DNA from: an uncultured Kingella sp.
GTDB lineage: Bacteria; Pseudomonadota; Gammaproteobacteria; Burkholderiales; Neisseriaceae
Direction of reading: 5' to 3'
Length of the DNA stretch: 7,016 nt
NCBI GenBank assembly: GCA_916720425.1
Contig: CAKARD010000070.1
Location: 1 to 7,016, forward strand
Shown piece after piece: positions 1-6,075 of the stretch (the first letter of the stretch is position 1; every line of letters starts with the position of its first letter). The position numbers and the translations under genes are program-made. The notes under the pieces were generated by a model that worked only from the letters and a program-made list of their open reading frames with translations, ran no database searches and was not told where the DNA came from.

Positions 1-454
1 CGTGCATTGCATCTCCCGAGAGATTGTTTTTCAAGGCATCCGCCTTGAGGTCATTAAAGGATTTCGCTGAGAAGAAGGTGGCGAAGTTGGCCTGCGAGTT
101 GCCATCGGCAATCGCCGTGGTGGCCGCCTGTATCAGGCTTTGCTGGATCTGCACCATCTGCAGCGCCCGGTCGGCCGGAGTCAGGTTTTTGTCGATGTAT
201 TTGTCGAGGTTCGGCGCAATGCCGTCCAGCCAGTCCATCGCCTCTTGGGCATTGCGAAACTGTTTGACTTCAGGCAACTTAATAACTTCTTTGGTATGCC
301 TAAAGCGCAGTTCACCCCCCACATCTCTGAAAACTGTACCGCCCGTGCTGTCAGCAACGGTACCACGCAAACCACGTACGTCTATCTGTACCTCGGGCGC
401 AACCAGCTTGAACGGTACGGGATTGTAATGCTGCCGACTGTTTTTCAGAAGATA
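1..454 (-). pseudogene. 5'-truncated, GC-rich protein fragment of unknown function
   Basis: An uninterrupted minus-strand frame of 151 codons runs from just after a TGA at 455-457 off the left edge of the window. The product is not recognised. The translation looks like a real protein: an N-terminal part rich in V, R, G and T that suggests beta structure (VQIDVRGLRGTVADSTGG), then a mostly helical part (AMDWLDGIAPNLDKYIDKNL, then ALQMVQIQQSLIQAATTAI). Many codons end in G or C, unlike the genes to the right. There is no ATG before position 238, and the only earlier alternative starts, TTG at 370 and GTG at 322, lie inside the protein-like stretch, so the 5' end is probably missing. Composition drops abruptly near 430, just outside the coding-like part. 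This could be a remnant of a transferred gene cut at a recombination junction, or an assembly chimera. The opposite-strand frames here read as antisense. Confidence 0.55.
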
Positions 455-518
455 TCAAAGTTTAATTCAATCAGGATAAATAAGACACCGCAATATTAAA
501 TTAAATATCATGTTAAAT

Positions 519-565
519 TAAAAAACCATAAAATACTTTTTACCCTATAAAAAATAAAAAACCAT
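519..565. repeat. Direct repeat of TAAAAAACCAT, 36 bp apart
   Basis: The 11-mer TAAAAAACCAT occurs at 519-529 and again at 555-565. The second copy abuts the candidate -10 box of the yccA-like gene. A further 10-bp direct repeat, TTAAATTAAA, lies at 496-505 and 513-522. The whole stretch is A/T tracts, so the repeats may be chance. They could also be paired protein-binding sites or curved upstream promoter DNA. Confidence 0.3.
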
Positions 566-571
566 TATAAT
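566..571 (+). promoter_or_regulatory. Candidate -10 box (TATAAT) of the yccA-like gene
   Basis: A perfect TATAAT lies 78 bases ahead of the yccA-like start codon, with A/T tracts upstream that could act as an UP element. No good -35 hexamer sits at 16-18 bp; the best nearby sequences (TACCCT at 541-546, or T-rich 537-542) have poor spacing. Transcription would start near 577-580, at the left arm of the inverted repeat. Confidence 0.4.
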
Positions 572-578
572 ATCGCTG

Positions 579-600
579 TTGTCATTAGCTTAAATGACAA
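579..600. promoter_or_regulatory. Perfect 8-bp inverted repeat, operator or 5' UTR hairpin
   Basis: Arms TTGTCATT (579-586) and AATGACAA (593-600) are perfectly complementary around the 6-base centre AGCTTA. The element begins 7 bases after the candidate -10 box and ends 48 bases before the yccA-like start. Two-fold symmetry over about 22 bp at +1 is the usual form of a dimeric repressor operator. It could also fold as a hairpin at the very 5' end of the mRNA. No U-run follows, so it is not a terminator. Confidence 0.45.
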
Positions 601-648
601 TGTACCCCCTATTATATTTTTTATTTTTCTTTTTCGGGAGACGCATTA

Positions 649-1338
649 ATGAGCCATGACGTTCAAGACTTTACAAAATTTACTGATGCAGTAAGCACAC
701 AACAAGTTTTGCTGCAAAAAACCTATCAATTGCTGGCATGGTCTTTTTTACCCTGTGCTGCAGGTGCATTTTTAGGCATGCGCTTTAATCCATTAATGAT
801 GGTTGCAAACCAATGGGTGGCTATTGGTATTATGTTTGCATTTTTTTATGGTATGTGTTTTTTAATTGAAAAAAATCGCTACTCAAAAACAGGCATCACA
901 CTATTAATGGTGTTCACGTTTGGCATGGGTGTATTGTTGGGTCCTTTGTTACAAATGGCAAGCTTCTTTAAAAATGGTGGCGCATTAGTAACCATTGCCG
1001 CTTTAATGACAGCAGGCATATTTTTTACAATGGCAGCTTTAGCACGAAAAAGTAACTTTAACAATAATGCATTAGGACACTTTTTGAGTATCGGCGCAAT
1101 TGTAATCATGATAGGCGTAGTGACAAATTTATTTTTACAATTGTCTGTTTTATCACTCACCTTATCAGGCGTGTTTGTGGTATTTAGCTCACTTCTGATT
1201 ATGTGGCAAGTACGTGCTGTGTTAGATGATGGGGAAGACAGCTATATTAGTGCGGCACTAAGCATTTTTATTTCCATCTACAATATTTTCTCTAGCCTAT
1301 TGCGCTTATTATTGGCATTTGCTGGTGAAGAAAACTAA
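649..1338 (+). CDS. Bax inhibitor-1/YccA family inner-membrane protein
   Basis: This 229-residue protein belongs to the BI-1/TMBIM superfamily and resembles E. coli YccA (219 residues), a modulator of the membrane protease FtsH. A soluble N-terminus (1-26) is followed by hydrophobic segments at about 27-45, 57-73, 82-105, 112-131, 143-163, 168-188 and 200-224, the seven-segment family pattern. The hallmark GxLLGPLL lies at 94-101. The C-terminal signature is GEDSYISAALSIFISIYNIF (195-214), where YccA has GGETNYIRATVSLYVSLYNIF-type sequence. The two aspartates that gate calcium leak in Bacillus YetJ are not apparent at the equivalent positions, as in YccA, so a calcium role should not be assumed. 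The start is supported by GGGAG at 636-640, 8 bases before the ATG. A hairpin after the stop separates it from dapF, so it is probably its own transcript. Substrate or partner here is inferred from the family only. Confidence 0.9.
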   Translation: MSHDVQDFTKFTDAVSTQQVLLQKTYQLLAWSFLPCAAGAFLGMRFNPLMMVANQWVAIGIMFAFFYGMCFLIEKNRYSKTGITLLMVFTFGMGVLLGPLLQMASFFKNGGALVTIAALMTAGIFFTMAALARKSNFNNNALGHFLSIGAIVIMIGVVTNLFLQLSVLSLTLSGVFVVFSSLLIMWQVRAVLDDGEDSYISAALSIFISIYNIFSSLLRLLLAFAGEEN

Positions 1339-1362
1339 TCCACACCTAAATACATAACCTAT

Positions 1363-1412
1363 TGCACCTTCAAAAGTTGAATATTTAAAATTCGCTTTTG
1401 GTGGTGCATTTT
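1363..1412 (+). terminator. Imperfect hairpin with short T tract after the yccA-like gene
   Basis: Arms TGCACCTTCAAAAG (1363-1376) and CTTTTGGTGGTGCA (1395-1408) pair except for two central positions. GAAT/ATTC in the 18-base loop can extend the stem. TTTT follows at 1409-1412. Placed 25 bases past the stop, it is a plausible weak intrinsic terminator or an mRNA-stabilising stem. The mismatches and short T tract lower confidence. Confidence 0.45.
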
Positions 1413-1435
1413 CGTAGCAAAACCTAACTCAACAG

Positions 1436-1457
1436 ATGATGCATTTTTATGCATTAT
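1436..1457 (+). promoter_or_regulatory. Hairpin just upstream of the dapF ribosome binding site
   Basis: ATGATGCAT (1436-1444) and ATGCATTAT (1449-1457) form a 9-bp stem with one G-U pair and a TTTT loop. It ends 11 bases before the AGGA (1469-1472) that serves the dapF ATG at 1478. It could modulate translation or mRNA stability. It does not look like a lysine riboswitch, which is far larger. The ATG at 1436 inside it is in frame with dapF but has no Shine-Dalgarno. Confidence 0.35.
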
Positions 1458-1477
1458 ACATATTCAATAGGAAAAAC

Positions 1478-2326
1478 ATGGCACAATTAGAATTTACCAA
1501 AATGCACGGATTGGGTAACGATTTTATGGTGATTAACGGGATAAAACAATCATTTGTTCCCGAAAAAGCACCCATTGCTCAATGGGCTAATCGTCATTTT
1601 GGTGTTGGTTTTGACCAATTATTGCTTATAGAATCCACGCAAAACGAAGGCGTAGATTTTCGTTATCGCATTTTTAATGCAGATGGTAGTGAAGTGCAAC
1701 AATGTGGTAATGGCGCGCGTTGCTTTGCCAAATTTGTTCATGAACAAGGATTGAGTCGTAAACCCGAAATTATTGTAGAAACCGCCAGTGGTATTATTAA
1801 ACTGTTTTTAAACAAAAATGGTCTGGTTACTGTTAATATGGGTAAGCCACGTTTTACACCCGAATACATCCCATTTAAACTCAAAGATAACGAAACCACA
1901 GAACAATACCGTTATATTATTGATCATGATGCAGACAGTGTAGCCGTTAGCGTCGTGAGTATGGGTAATCCACATGCAGTCATACAAGTGGATGATACAC
2001 AAAAATATCCTATTGAAAAATGGGGCAACATCTTACAACATCACGAACGTTTCCCTGAAAAAGTTAACGTTGGAGCAATGCAAATAATTGACTCTAAATA
2101 TATTAATTTGCGTGTATTTGAACGTGGCGTAGGTGAAACTTTAGCCTGTGGCACAGGTGCGTGCGCTGCTGTAGTGTCAGGCATACGCTTGGGTTTATTA
2201 AAAGCAGATACAGAAATACGCGTTACTTTACCAGGGGGCGATTTATTTATTCGCTGGAAAGAAGGTGAAGATGTCATGATGACAGGTCCCGCAGTATCCG
2301 TGTTTTCTGCTACCTTGGAATATTAA
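1478..2326 (+). CDS. dapF: Diaminopimelate epimerase DapF
   Basis: DapF converts LL-diaminopimelate to the meso form in the cytoplasm, the last step before lysine and the source of the peptidoglycan cross-linking residue. It is a cofactor-independent two-cysteine racemase. From the chosen start the protein is 282 residues, close to the E. coli length of 274. It shows FTKMHGLGNDF at 5-15, the first catalytic cysteine in QQCGNGARC (Cys76), MGNPHAV at 162-168, ERGVGETLACGTGA with the second catalytic cysteine (Cys224), and LPGGDL at 251-256. All key residues are present. An in-frame ATG at 1436 would add 14 residues, but that extension is not family-like and overlaps a hairpin. The ATG at 1478 has AGGA at 1469-1472 and begins MAQLEFTKMHG, the normal DapF N-terminus. 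The next gene starts one base after the stop, so the two are probably cotranscribed and translationally coupled. Confidence 0.97.
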   Translation: MAQLEFTKMHGLGNDFMVINGIKQSFVPEKAPIAQWANRHFGVGFDQLLLIESTQNEGVDFRYRIFNADGSEVQQCGNGARCFAKFVHEQGLSRKPEIIVETASGIIKLFLNKNGLVTVNMGKPRFTPEYIPFKLKDNETTEQYRYIIDHDADSVAVSVVSMGNPHAVIQVDDTQKYPIEKWGNILQHHERFPEKVNVGAMQIIDSKYINLRVFERGVGETLACGTGACAAVVSGIRLGLLKADTEIRVTLPGGDLFIRWKEGEDVMMTGPAVSVFSATLEY

Positions 2327-2327
2327 T

Positions 2328-2936
2328 ATGTCCTTGCATACATACAGCGTTTTTATGGTTGCAGTATGGTTTATTTATGCCTGCTATCACCGTGGTCAAT
2401 TTAATTGGCTCTGGTTTAGTGTGATTTTGTGGATTGCGATAGGATTATTCAGCGCATTTATTATGCCGAATGTTTTAGGTATCACCCATCTCATTAATTT
2501 CTATCCCTTGCACACCTATTTACTGATGGGCAGCATTTTTGTTTGGCTCAATCAGATTAGCCCCTTACCCAAACAAGAACACGATAAGCGTATCTATTGG
2601 CAAGCAAGAATTGGTACAGGACTCACATTATTTATGTTAGCCAATTTGGTTTTGCACATTGCTTTTTTAATTATAAGTTTTTGTATATATTATATTTATC
2701 CAAATGGCATATCCATTTATACGCCTTCAATTTTATTGCAACTGTATTTACTACAACCATTAACATGGTGGGTCATGGTTTTATTAATCATGTTAATATT
2801 TTATCTGCACCGGCGCATACAAAAACAATCAGGTGATATTTTTTCACTTGCACAAATTAAAGCGGGAATACTATTAGGTGTCATTATCCAATTTGCTTAT
2901 GTTTATTATGCACTCGTACTTATTTTCACCTATTAA
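2328..2936 (+). CDS. Unrecognised polytopic membrane protein, probably coupled to dapF
   Basis: I do not recognise this 202-residue protein. It is strongly hydrophobic and aromatic-rich, with likely membrane segments at about 5-20, 26-46, 59-75, 95-124, 134-160 and 176-200. Polar, charged loops lie at 79-93 (PKQEHDKRIYWQARI) and 161-170 (HRRIQKQSGD). It has no signal peptide, no cysteine pair and no catalytic motif that I can see. Its ATG is one base after the dapF TAA, and there is no strong Shine-Dalgarno of its own beyond sequence inside dapF, which points to translational coupling. In enterobacteria dapF is followed by a DUF484 gene and xerC, so this neighbour differs. A role linked to envelope or amino-acid metabolism would be guesswork. 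Base composition matches the neighbouring genes, so there is no sign of transfer. Confidence 0.8.
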   Translation: MSLHTYSVFMVAVWFIYACYHRGQFNWLWFSVILWIAIGLFSAFIMPNVLGITHLINFYPLHTYLLMGSIFVWLNQISPLPKQEHDKRIYWQARIGTGLTLFMLANLVLHIAFLIISFCIYYIYPNGISIYTPSILLQLYLLQPLTWWVMVLLIMLIFYLHRRIQKQSGDIFSLAQIKAGILLGVIIQFAYVYYALVLIFTY

Positions 2937-2941
2937 CATGG

Positions 2942-2982
2942 TCAAATATTTTTTATTATAAAAAATAAAATGGTTTATTTGA
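2942..2982. terminator. AT-only palindrome between convergent genes, candidate bidirectional terminator
   Basis: A perfect inverted repeat with 9-bp arms, ATTTTTTAT (2948-2956) and ATAAAAAAT (2958-2966), sits around a single central base. An alternative outer pairing, TCAAATA (2942-2948) with TATTTGA (2976-2982), also exists. It occupies the 61-bp gap between the ends of two convergent genes, where a terminator working in both directions is expected. The stem lacks G/C, so it would be weak by the usual criterion. Confidence 0.45.
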
Positions 2983-2997
2983 GCTATCTAATAATGC

Positions 2998-3486
2998 TTA
3001 CTCACAAGCTAGATTTCTTGCTACAGCATCAAAACTTTGATTGAGTGCCACACAAGTTGCTTCATCGGGATTTTGTTGCGCCAAATCGTAACGTGCATCC
3101 GATTGCATTTGCAATAAAGCAGTGGCATCTTCACCTTGCTTGGCAAAGCATGCTTCGGTACGGCGAAAATATTGCTCACATGAAGTTGGTAAAGTAGCAT
3201 CAGATGCTTTTTGTAGTGAGCTAACCTCTATTTCATTATTTTGATCAGATAAATTAGGTGTCACTTCACTGGCAATGGCATCAGTCAATACACTTTGTTT
3301 TGCGATTTTACGCGCATCTAAAATATTGTCTTGCGCATTATCACTATGCAAAATCATGTTAACGTGAGATGAAGCCATGGGCATACTGGCTGTGTGAGAT
3401 TGAATCACGGAGGCTGAACGTTCATCCGCTTGGCTACAAGCAACCAACCCTGCTCCCAACCACAAATATAAAATCTTCACCTGCAT
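2998..3486 (-). CDS. Small cysteine-containing lipoprotein of unknown function
   Basis: This 162-residue protein begins with a short lipoprotein signal, with lipobox LVAC giving a lipidated Cys17 and mature N-terminus CSQADERSAS. Serine, not aspartate, follows the cysteine, which by the Lol rule suggests the outer membrane. Residues 22-100 are polar and low in complexity, probably a flexible tether. The C-terminal part (103-161) has four cysteines, in CEQYFRRTEAC (Cys103, Cys113) and CVALNQSFDAVARNLAC (Cys145, Cys161), a spacing that suggests a small disulfide-linked helical domain. I cannot name a family with confidence. Its ATG overlaps the trpC stop as TAATG and there is no clear Shine-Dalgarno, so translation probably depends on ribosomes finishing trpC. 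It is the last gene of the minus-strand group. Its N-terminus resembles that of the lipoprotein encoded at 4936-5973. Confidence 0.8.
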   Translation of the reverse strand: MQVKILYLWLGAGLVACSQADERSASVIQSHTASMPMASSHVNMILHSDNAQDNILDARKIAKQSVLTDAIASEVTPNLSDQNNEIEVSSLQKASDATLPTSCEQYFRRTEACFAKQGEDATALLQMQSDARYDLAQQNPDEATCVALNQSFDAVARNLACE

Positions 3487-4268
3487 TAGAATAACTTTTG
3501 TACTTCAGCAACGATATTATCAGCACGCATAAAAGTTTCACCAATCAAAAAAGTATGTACGCCATTTTTTTGCATAAAATCAATATCCTGCTTATTACGT
3601 ATACCACTTTCTGTTACAACAATATAACCTGATAATTGGGGTAATAATGTTAATGTTTGTTGCAAATCAACGTCAAATGTACGCAAATTACGATTATTTA
3701 CGCCACGTAGAGGGGTGGTCATGCGTCCACATTTTGCCAGTTCGGTCTTATCATGCAATTCCAGCAACACCGCCATATTTAATTCATGTGCAACCTGTTC
3801 TAAATGTAATAAAGTTGACTCATCTAACGCTGACGCAATCAATAAAATCGCATCCGCACCCCATGCACGTGCTTGATAAACTTGATATTCATCTATCATA
3901 AAATCTTTACGTAACACAGGTAAAGAAACAGCAGCACGTGCTTGGCGCAAATATTCAGCTGAGCCTTGAAAATAGCATTCATCAGTTAATACTGACAAGC
4001 AGGCTACCCCCGCTTTTTCATAATCACGCGCATGTTGCGCAGGGTGAAAATCTTTACGAATCAGCCCCTTGGAAGGACTGGCCTTTTTTATTTCAGCAAT
4101 AATAGCAGGTTGATGGCTGGCGTGCTTTGCCACAATGGTACCAATAAAATCACGGGCAGGCTCAGCAGCATAAGCTTGTTGCTTGATATCATCTAGAGAA
4201 ATGGCTGTTTGTTGCGCCGCAACTTCTTGTCTTTTAGTCACTAGGATTTTTTGTAAAATATCAGACAT
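3486..4268 (-). CDS. trpC: Indole-3-glycerol phosphate synthase TrpC
   Basis: TrpC closes the indole ring from carboxyphenylaminodeoxyribulose phosphate, releasing CO2 and water, in cytoplasmic tryptophan synthesis. From the chosen start it has 260 residues, the usual length of a monofunctional enzyme; there is no fused TrpF domain. The (beta/alpha)8 active-site residues known from Sulfolobus are all present: Glu59 and Lys61 in AEIKKASPSKG, Lys121 in LRKDF, Glu170 in LLELHD, Asn191 and Arg193 in VNNRNL, Glu220 and Ser221 in TESGI. The residue before GVNNRNL is arginine, where a hydrophobic residue is more usual. ATGs occur at 4277 and 4268; I prefer 4268 because MSDILQKIL is the typical N-terminus and GGA lies 8 bases ahead of it. 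No other trp gene is in the window. It starts 21 bases after sanA, and its stop overlaps the next start as TAATG. Confidence 0.95.
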   Translation of the reverse strand: MSDILQKILVTKRQEVAAQQTAISLDDIKQQAYAAEPARDFIGTIVAKHASHQPAIIAEIKKASPSKGLIRKDFHPAQHARDYEKAGVACLSVLTDECYFQGSAEYLRQARAAVSLPVLRKDFMIDEYQVYQARAWGADAILLIASALDESTLLHLEQVAHELNMAVLLELHDKTELAKCGRMTTPLRGVNNRNLRTFDVDLQQTLTLLPQLSGYIVVTESGIRNKQDIDFMQKNGVHTFLIGETFMRADNIVAEVQKLF

Positions 4269-4289
4269 ATTCGTCATCCATTGATTGAA

Positions 4290-4943
4290 TTAATCGGGTA
4301 GTATAATAGTAGAACCCGCATGTTTTGCTTGTTTATGCAATGCAATATCTATCAACATTTTAACGCGTGCCAAATATTCACGTAATTGGGTTTTCAAACC
4401 ACCATAATAAACATGAACATCTTGAGCATTATAGGCATAAGCTTCTATACCATAAGCACGCGCTAAATATACCGCGCGTTCGTTATGAAAAGGTTGTGAA
4501 ACAATAATATAGCTGTTTTGCCCAAAAATACTTCTTGCTCGCAACACTGAATCTAGCGTACGAATGCCCGCATAATCTGAAAAAATGGCTTCACTGGGTA
4601 CTCCTTTAGCAATCAGAGCATTTTTAAGCCATTCAGGTTCGTTATAATCATTACGACGATTATCGCCACTAACAATCACATAACGAACTTTGCCAGCATG
4701 ATATAAACGTGCTGCAGCAGCGACACGTAAATCAAAATAAAGATTACGTTGCCCATTGCTCAAACGCGGACTCGTACCCAATACCAAAGCGACTTTTTTT
4801 GTGGGTAAGGCATAAACATCATCAAACAAATAAGGTGTGACTTGATGTGTGGTATACACACGTATACCGTATATCATTGCCAACACTAGCAGTATGCTAA
4901 TAATCACGATTGCCATACCACGCAAAAAAATATGCTTAGTCAT
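4290..4943 (-). CDS. sanA: SanA/YdcF-type DUF218 envelope protein
   Basis: This 217-residue protein closely follows E. coli SanA, which is needed for the envelope barrier against vancomycin at high temperature. It has one N-terminal membrane segment (8-25) and a periplasmic DUF218 domain. Shared motifs in order are VALVLGTS (51-58), VSGDN (91-95), YNEP (100-103), SDYAGIRTLDSVLRAR (122-137) and IIVSQPFHNERA (146-157). The C-terminus is shorter than that of E. coli SanA (239 residues), lacking the proline-rich tail. The biochemical activity of the family is not established; a role in peptidoglycan or lipid-carrier metabolism is often proposed from relatives such as ElyC. The start overlaps the preceding lipoprotein gene by 8 bases, which indicates coupled translation, and AAGG lies about 11 bases upstream. 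Placement beside two lipoproteins fits an envelope function. Confidence 0.9.
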   Translation of the reverse strand: MTKHIFLRGMAIVIISILLVLAMIYGIRVYTTHQVTPYLFDDVYALPTKKVALVLGTSPRLSNGQRNLYFDLRVAAAARLYHAGKVRYVIVSGDNRRNDYNEPEWLKNALIAKGVPSEAIFSDYAGIRTLDSVLRARSIFGQNSYIIVSQPFHNERAVYLARAYGIEAYAYNAQDVHVYYGGLKTQLREYLARVKMLIDIALHKQAKHAGSTIILPD

Positions 4944-5973
4944 TTATACTGTAACCTTTTAGATATTGTATTTGTTCACGTGTCATACGGGTGTCGCATT
5001 GAATGCGCAAATATTGGCTTTCAGATTCATCGGCCCCTTTGCTGGCTGCATTGACGCAGGCGGTTTGTTTTTTGCGCTCCCAAGATTTTTGTTCATCTAC
5101 CAAATCTTTTTGGATTTCAGGATCAATGTTACGCCATGCACCTTTAAGCGCAACATCGGCCTCTTGATTTAATTGTTTGGCATTATCCAATTCACTCGTA
5201 CTAATACGTTTAGTGGCTTCAACAGGCATGATAATTTCTGGGGTACTGGCTTCTTTGGTAGACACTTTAGCTTCTGTTTTTGGTAAATCAGCAGGTTCAG
5301 ATGGCACCGCTTCTTCTTTCATTGGCGGGACATCTTTAATCTCCATGGGAGCGGAAGGCACTTCTGGCTCAGGTTGGTTAAGCAGAGCCAAAGCTTTTTC
5401 ACGAGTAATGGCTTTACCATCAACCATTAAAGTTTCTTTCACACCATAAGGCAACAGTGCATCTGCCAATAGATTGCTGATGCCATTGAGATTATTATCA
5501 CTGGGAATAATTTTATCACCCGAAACTTGATAATTAAGAGGAAAAGACAACGTACTGCCATTAAATTGACTATTACTACCCATAATGCGTGAACTGATTA
5601 ATTCTAAAATAGGTGTCACTTGCAATAAAGGGGCATTTTGTTGTGATTGCTTGATGACATTATCTGGCAAATTAATATGCACCATAGTTTGGCAAGTATT
5701 ATCTTTGAAACGAGATTCATCTATATGAATACTCAATTGTGTTGCTGCAGCAATAATTTTATCAGCATCTACCCAATGGCGTGTATCAACTTGGGCAAAT
5801 TGTTGTGCTTGCTTAGATATGGTTTGTTGTATGCTACTACTAACCTGTTGTGAAAGTATCGGGCTATTACATTGAAGTTGTGCGGCAGAATCAGAAGCCA
5901 CTGAAGCATGGTTTTCATCTTGACTACATGCTACTACTAGAGCTGCCATAACAACAAGCATCATTTTTTTCAT
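4936..5973 (-). CDS. Two-domain lipoprotein with C-terminal LprI-like (DUF1311) domain
   Basis: From the chosen start this is a 345-residue lipoprotein: signal MKKMMLVVMAALVVAC, lipid on Cys16, then SQDENHASV. Residues 33-198 form an unrecognised domain with Cys35 and Cys94, possibly a disulfide. Residues 200-258 are a proline- and glutamate-rich linker (for example PEPEVPSAPMEIKDVPP). Residues 264-340 resemble the LprI/DUF1311 domain of lysozyme-inhibitor lipoproteins: LNQEADVALKGAW, then DEQKSWERKKQTAC and YLRIQC, with Cys306 and Cys326 as the likely disulfide. Inhibition of lysozyme is inferred from the family and would act in the periplasm or at the outer membrane. A longer frame opens at 6039, but that start lies inside the terminator stem. 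The ATG at 5973 has AAAGGA at 7-base spacing and gives a proper lipoprotein signal. It is the first gene of the group, overlapping sanA by 8 bases. Confidence 0.85.
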   Translation of the reverse strand: MKKMMLVVMAALVVACSQDENHASVASDSAAQLQCNSPILSQQVSSSIQQTISKQAQQFAQVDTRHWVDADKIIAAATQLSIHIDESRFKDNTCQTMVHINLPDNVIKQSQQNAPLLQVTPILELISSRIMGSNSQFNGSTLSFPLNYQVSGDKIIPSDNNLNGISNLLADALLPYGVKETLMVDGKAITREKALALLNQPEPEVPSAPMEIKDVPPMKEEAVPSEPADLPKTEAKVSTKEASTPEIIMPVEATKRISTSELDNAKQLNQEADVALKGAWRNIDPEIQKDLVDEQKSWERKKQTACVNAASKGADESESQYLRIQCDTRMTREQIQYLKGYSIND

Positions 5974-5980
5974 TACAGTA

Positions 5981-5986
5981 TCCTTT
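5981..5986 (-). promoter_or_regulatory. Shine-Dalgarno AAAGGA that fixes the lipoprotein start at 5973
   Basis: On the minus strand AAAGGA precedes the ATG at 5973-5971 by 7 bases. It is the best ribosome binding site in the operon and decides against the upstream ATG at 6039. Confidence 0.75.
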
Positions 5987-6001
5987 GGTGCAAAAATAAA
6001 C

Positions 6002-6007
6002 ATGATA
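6002..6007 (-). promoter_or_regulatory. Weak candidate -10 box for the lipoprotein-sanA-trpC operon
   Basis: TATCAT on the minus strand matches TATAAT at five of six positions. It would start transcription near 5995, about 22 bases before the ATG. The corresponding -35 position falls in the gltS terminator stem and matches poorly, so this is tentative. A promoter somewhere in this gap is expected because a strong terminator precedes it. Confidence 0.25.
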
Positions 6008-6009
6008 AC

Positions 6010-6047
6010 AAAAAATAAGACTGGCTGAAATGCATTCAACCAGTCTT
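6010..6047 (-). terminator. Rho-independent terminator of gltS
   Basis: Arms AAGACTGGCTGAA (6017-6029) and TTCAACCAGTCTT (6035-6047) pair at 12 of 13 positions around a 5-base loop. The single exception becomes a G-U pair in minus-strand RNA. On the minus strand the stem is followed by A and then six T at 6015-6010. This is a standard intrinsic terminator 29 bases after the gltS stop. Confidence 0.85.
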
Positions 6048-6075
6048 TATACCCTTTTCAAGATACGCCAATAGC

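Noticed and set aside
181..375. Minus-strand ATG frame of 64 codons
   Set aside because: It lies out of phase inside the longer, more protein-like minus-strand frame at 1-454.
24..499. Plus-strand open frames at 24-428 and 140-499
   Set aside because: They are antisense to the minus-strand frame. Their translations are rich in Ser, Cys, Arg and Pro without coherent protein features, while the opposite strand reads as a plausible helical protein.
455..648. Mobile element end or attachment site at the composition break
   Set aside because: I found no terminal inverted repeats, target duplication, tRNA fragment or recombinase gene; only A/T-rich repeats are present.
1244..1260. Possible DNA uptake sequence (AGTGCGG-like)
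   Set aside because: It is inside the yccA-like coding region, does not match the full Pasteurellaceae 9-mer, and is not repeated in the window.
1436..1477. Upstream in-frame ATG extending DapF by 14 residues
   Set aside because: There is no Shine-Dalgarno, the start lies in a hairpin, and the added residues are not seen in the family. The ATG at 1478 gives the normal N-terminus.
4269..4277. Alternative trpC start three codons upstream
   Set aside because: GGA spacing and the family-like MSDILQ N-terminus favour 4268. The difference is only three residues and not certain.
5974..6039. Upstream start extending the LprI-like lipoprotein by 22 residues
   Set aside because: It begins inside the gltS terminator stem and would bury the lipoprotein signal. 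The ATG at 5973 has AAAGGA and a proper signal peptide.
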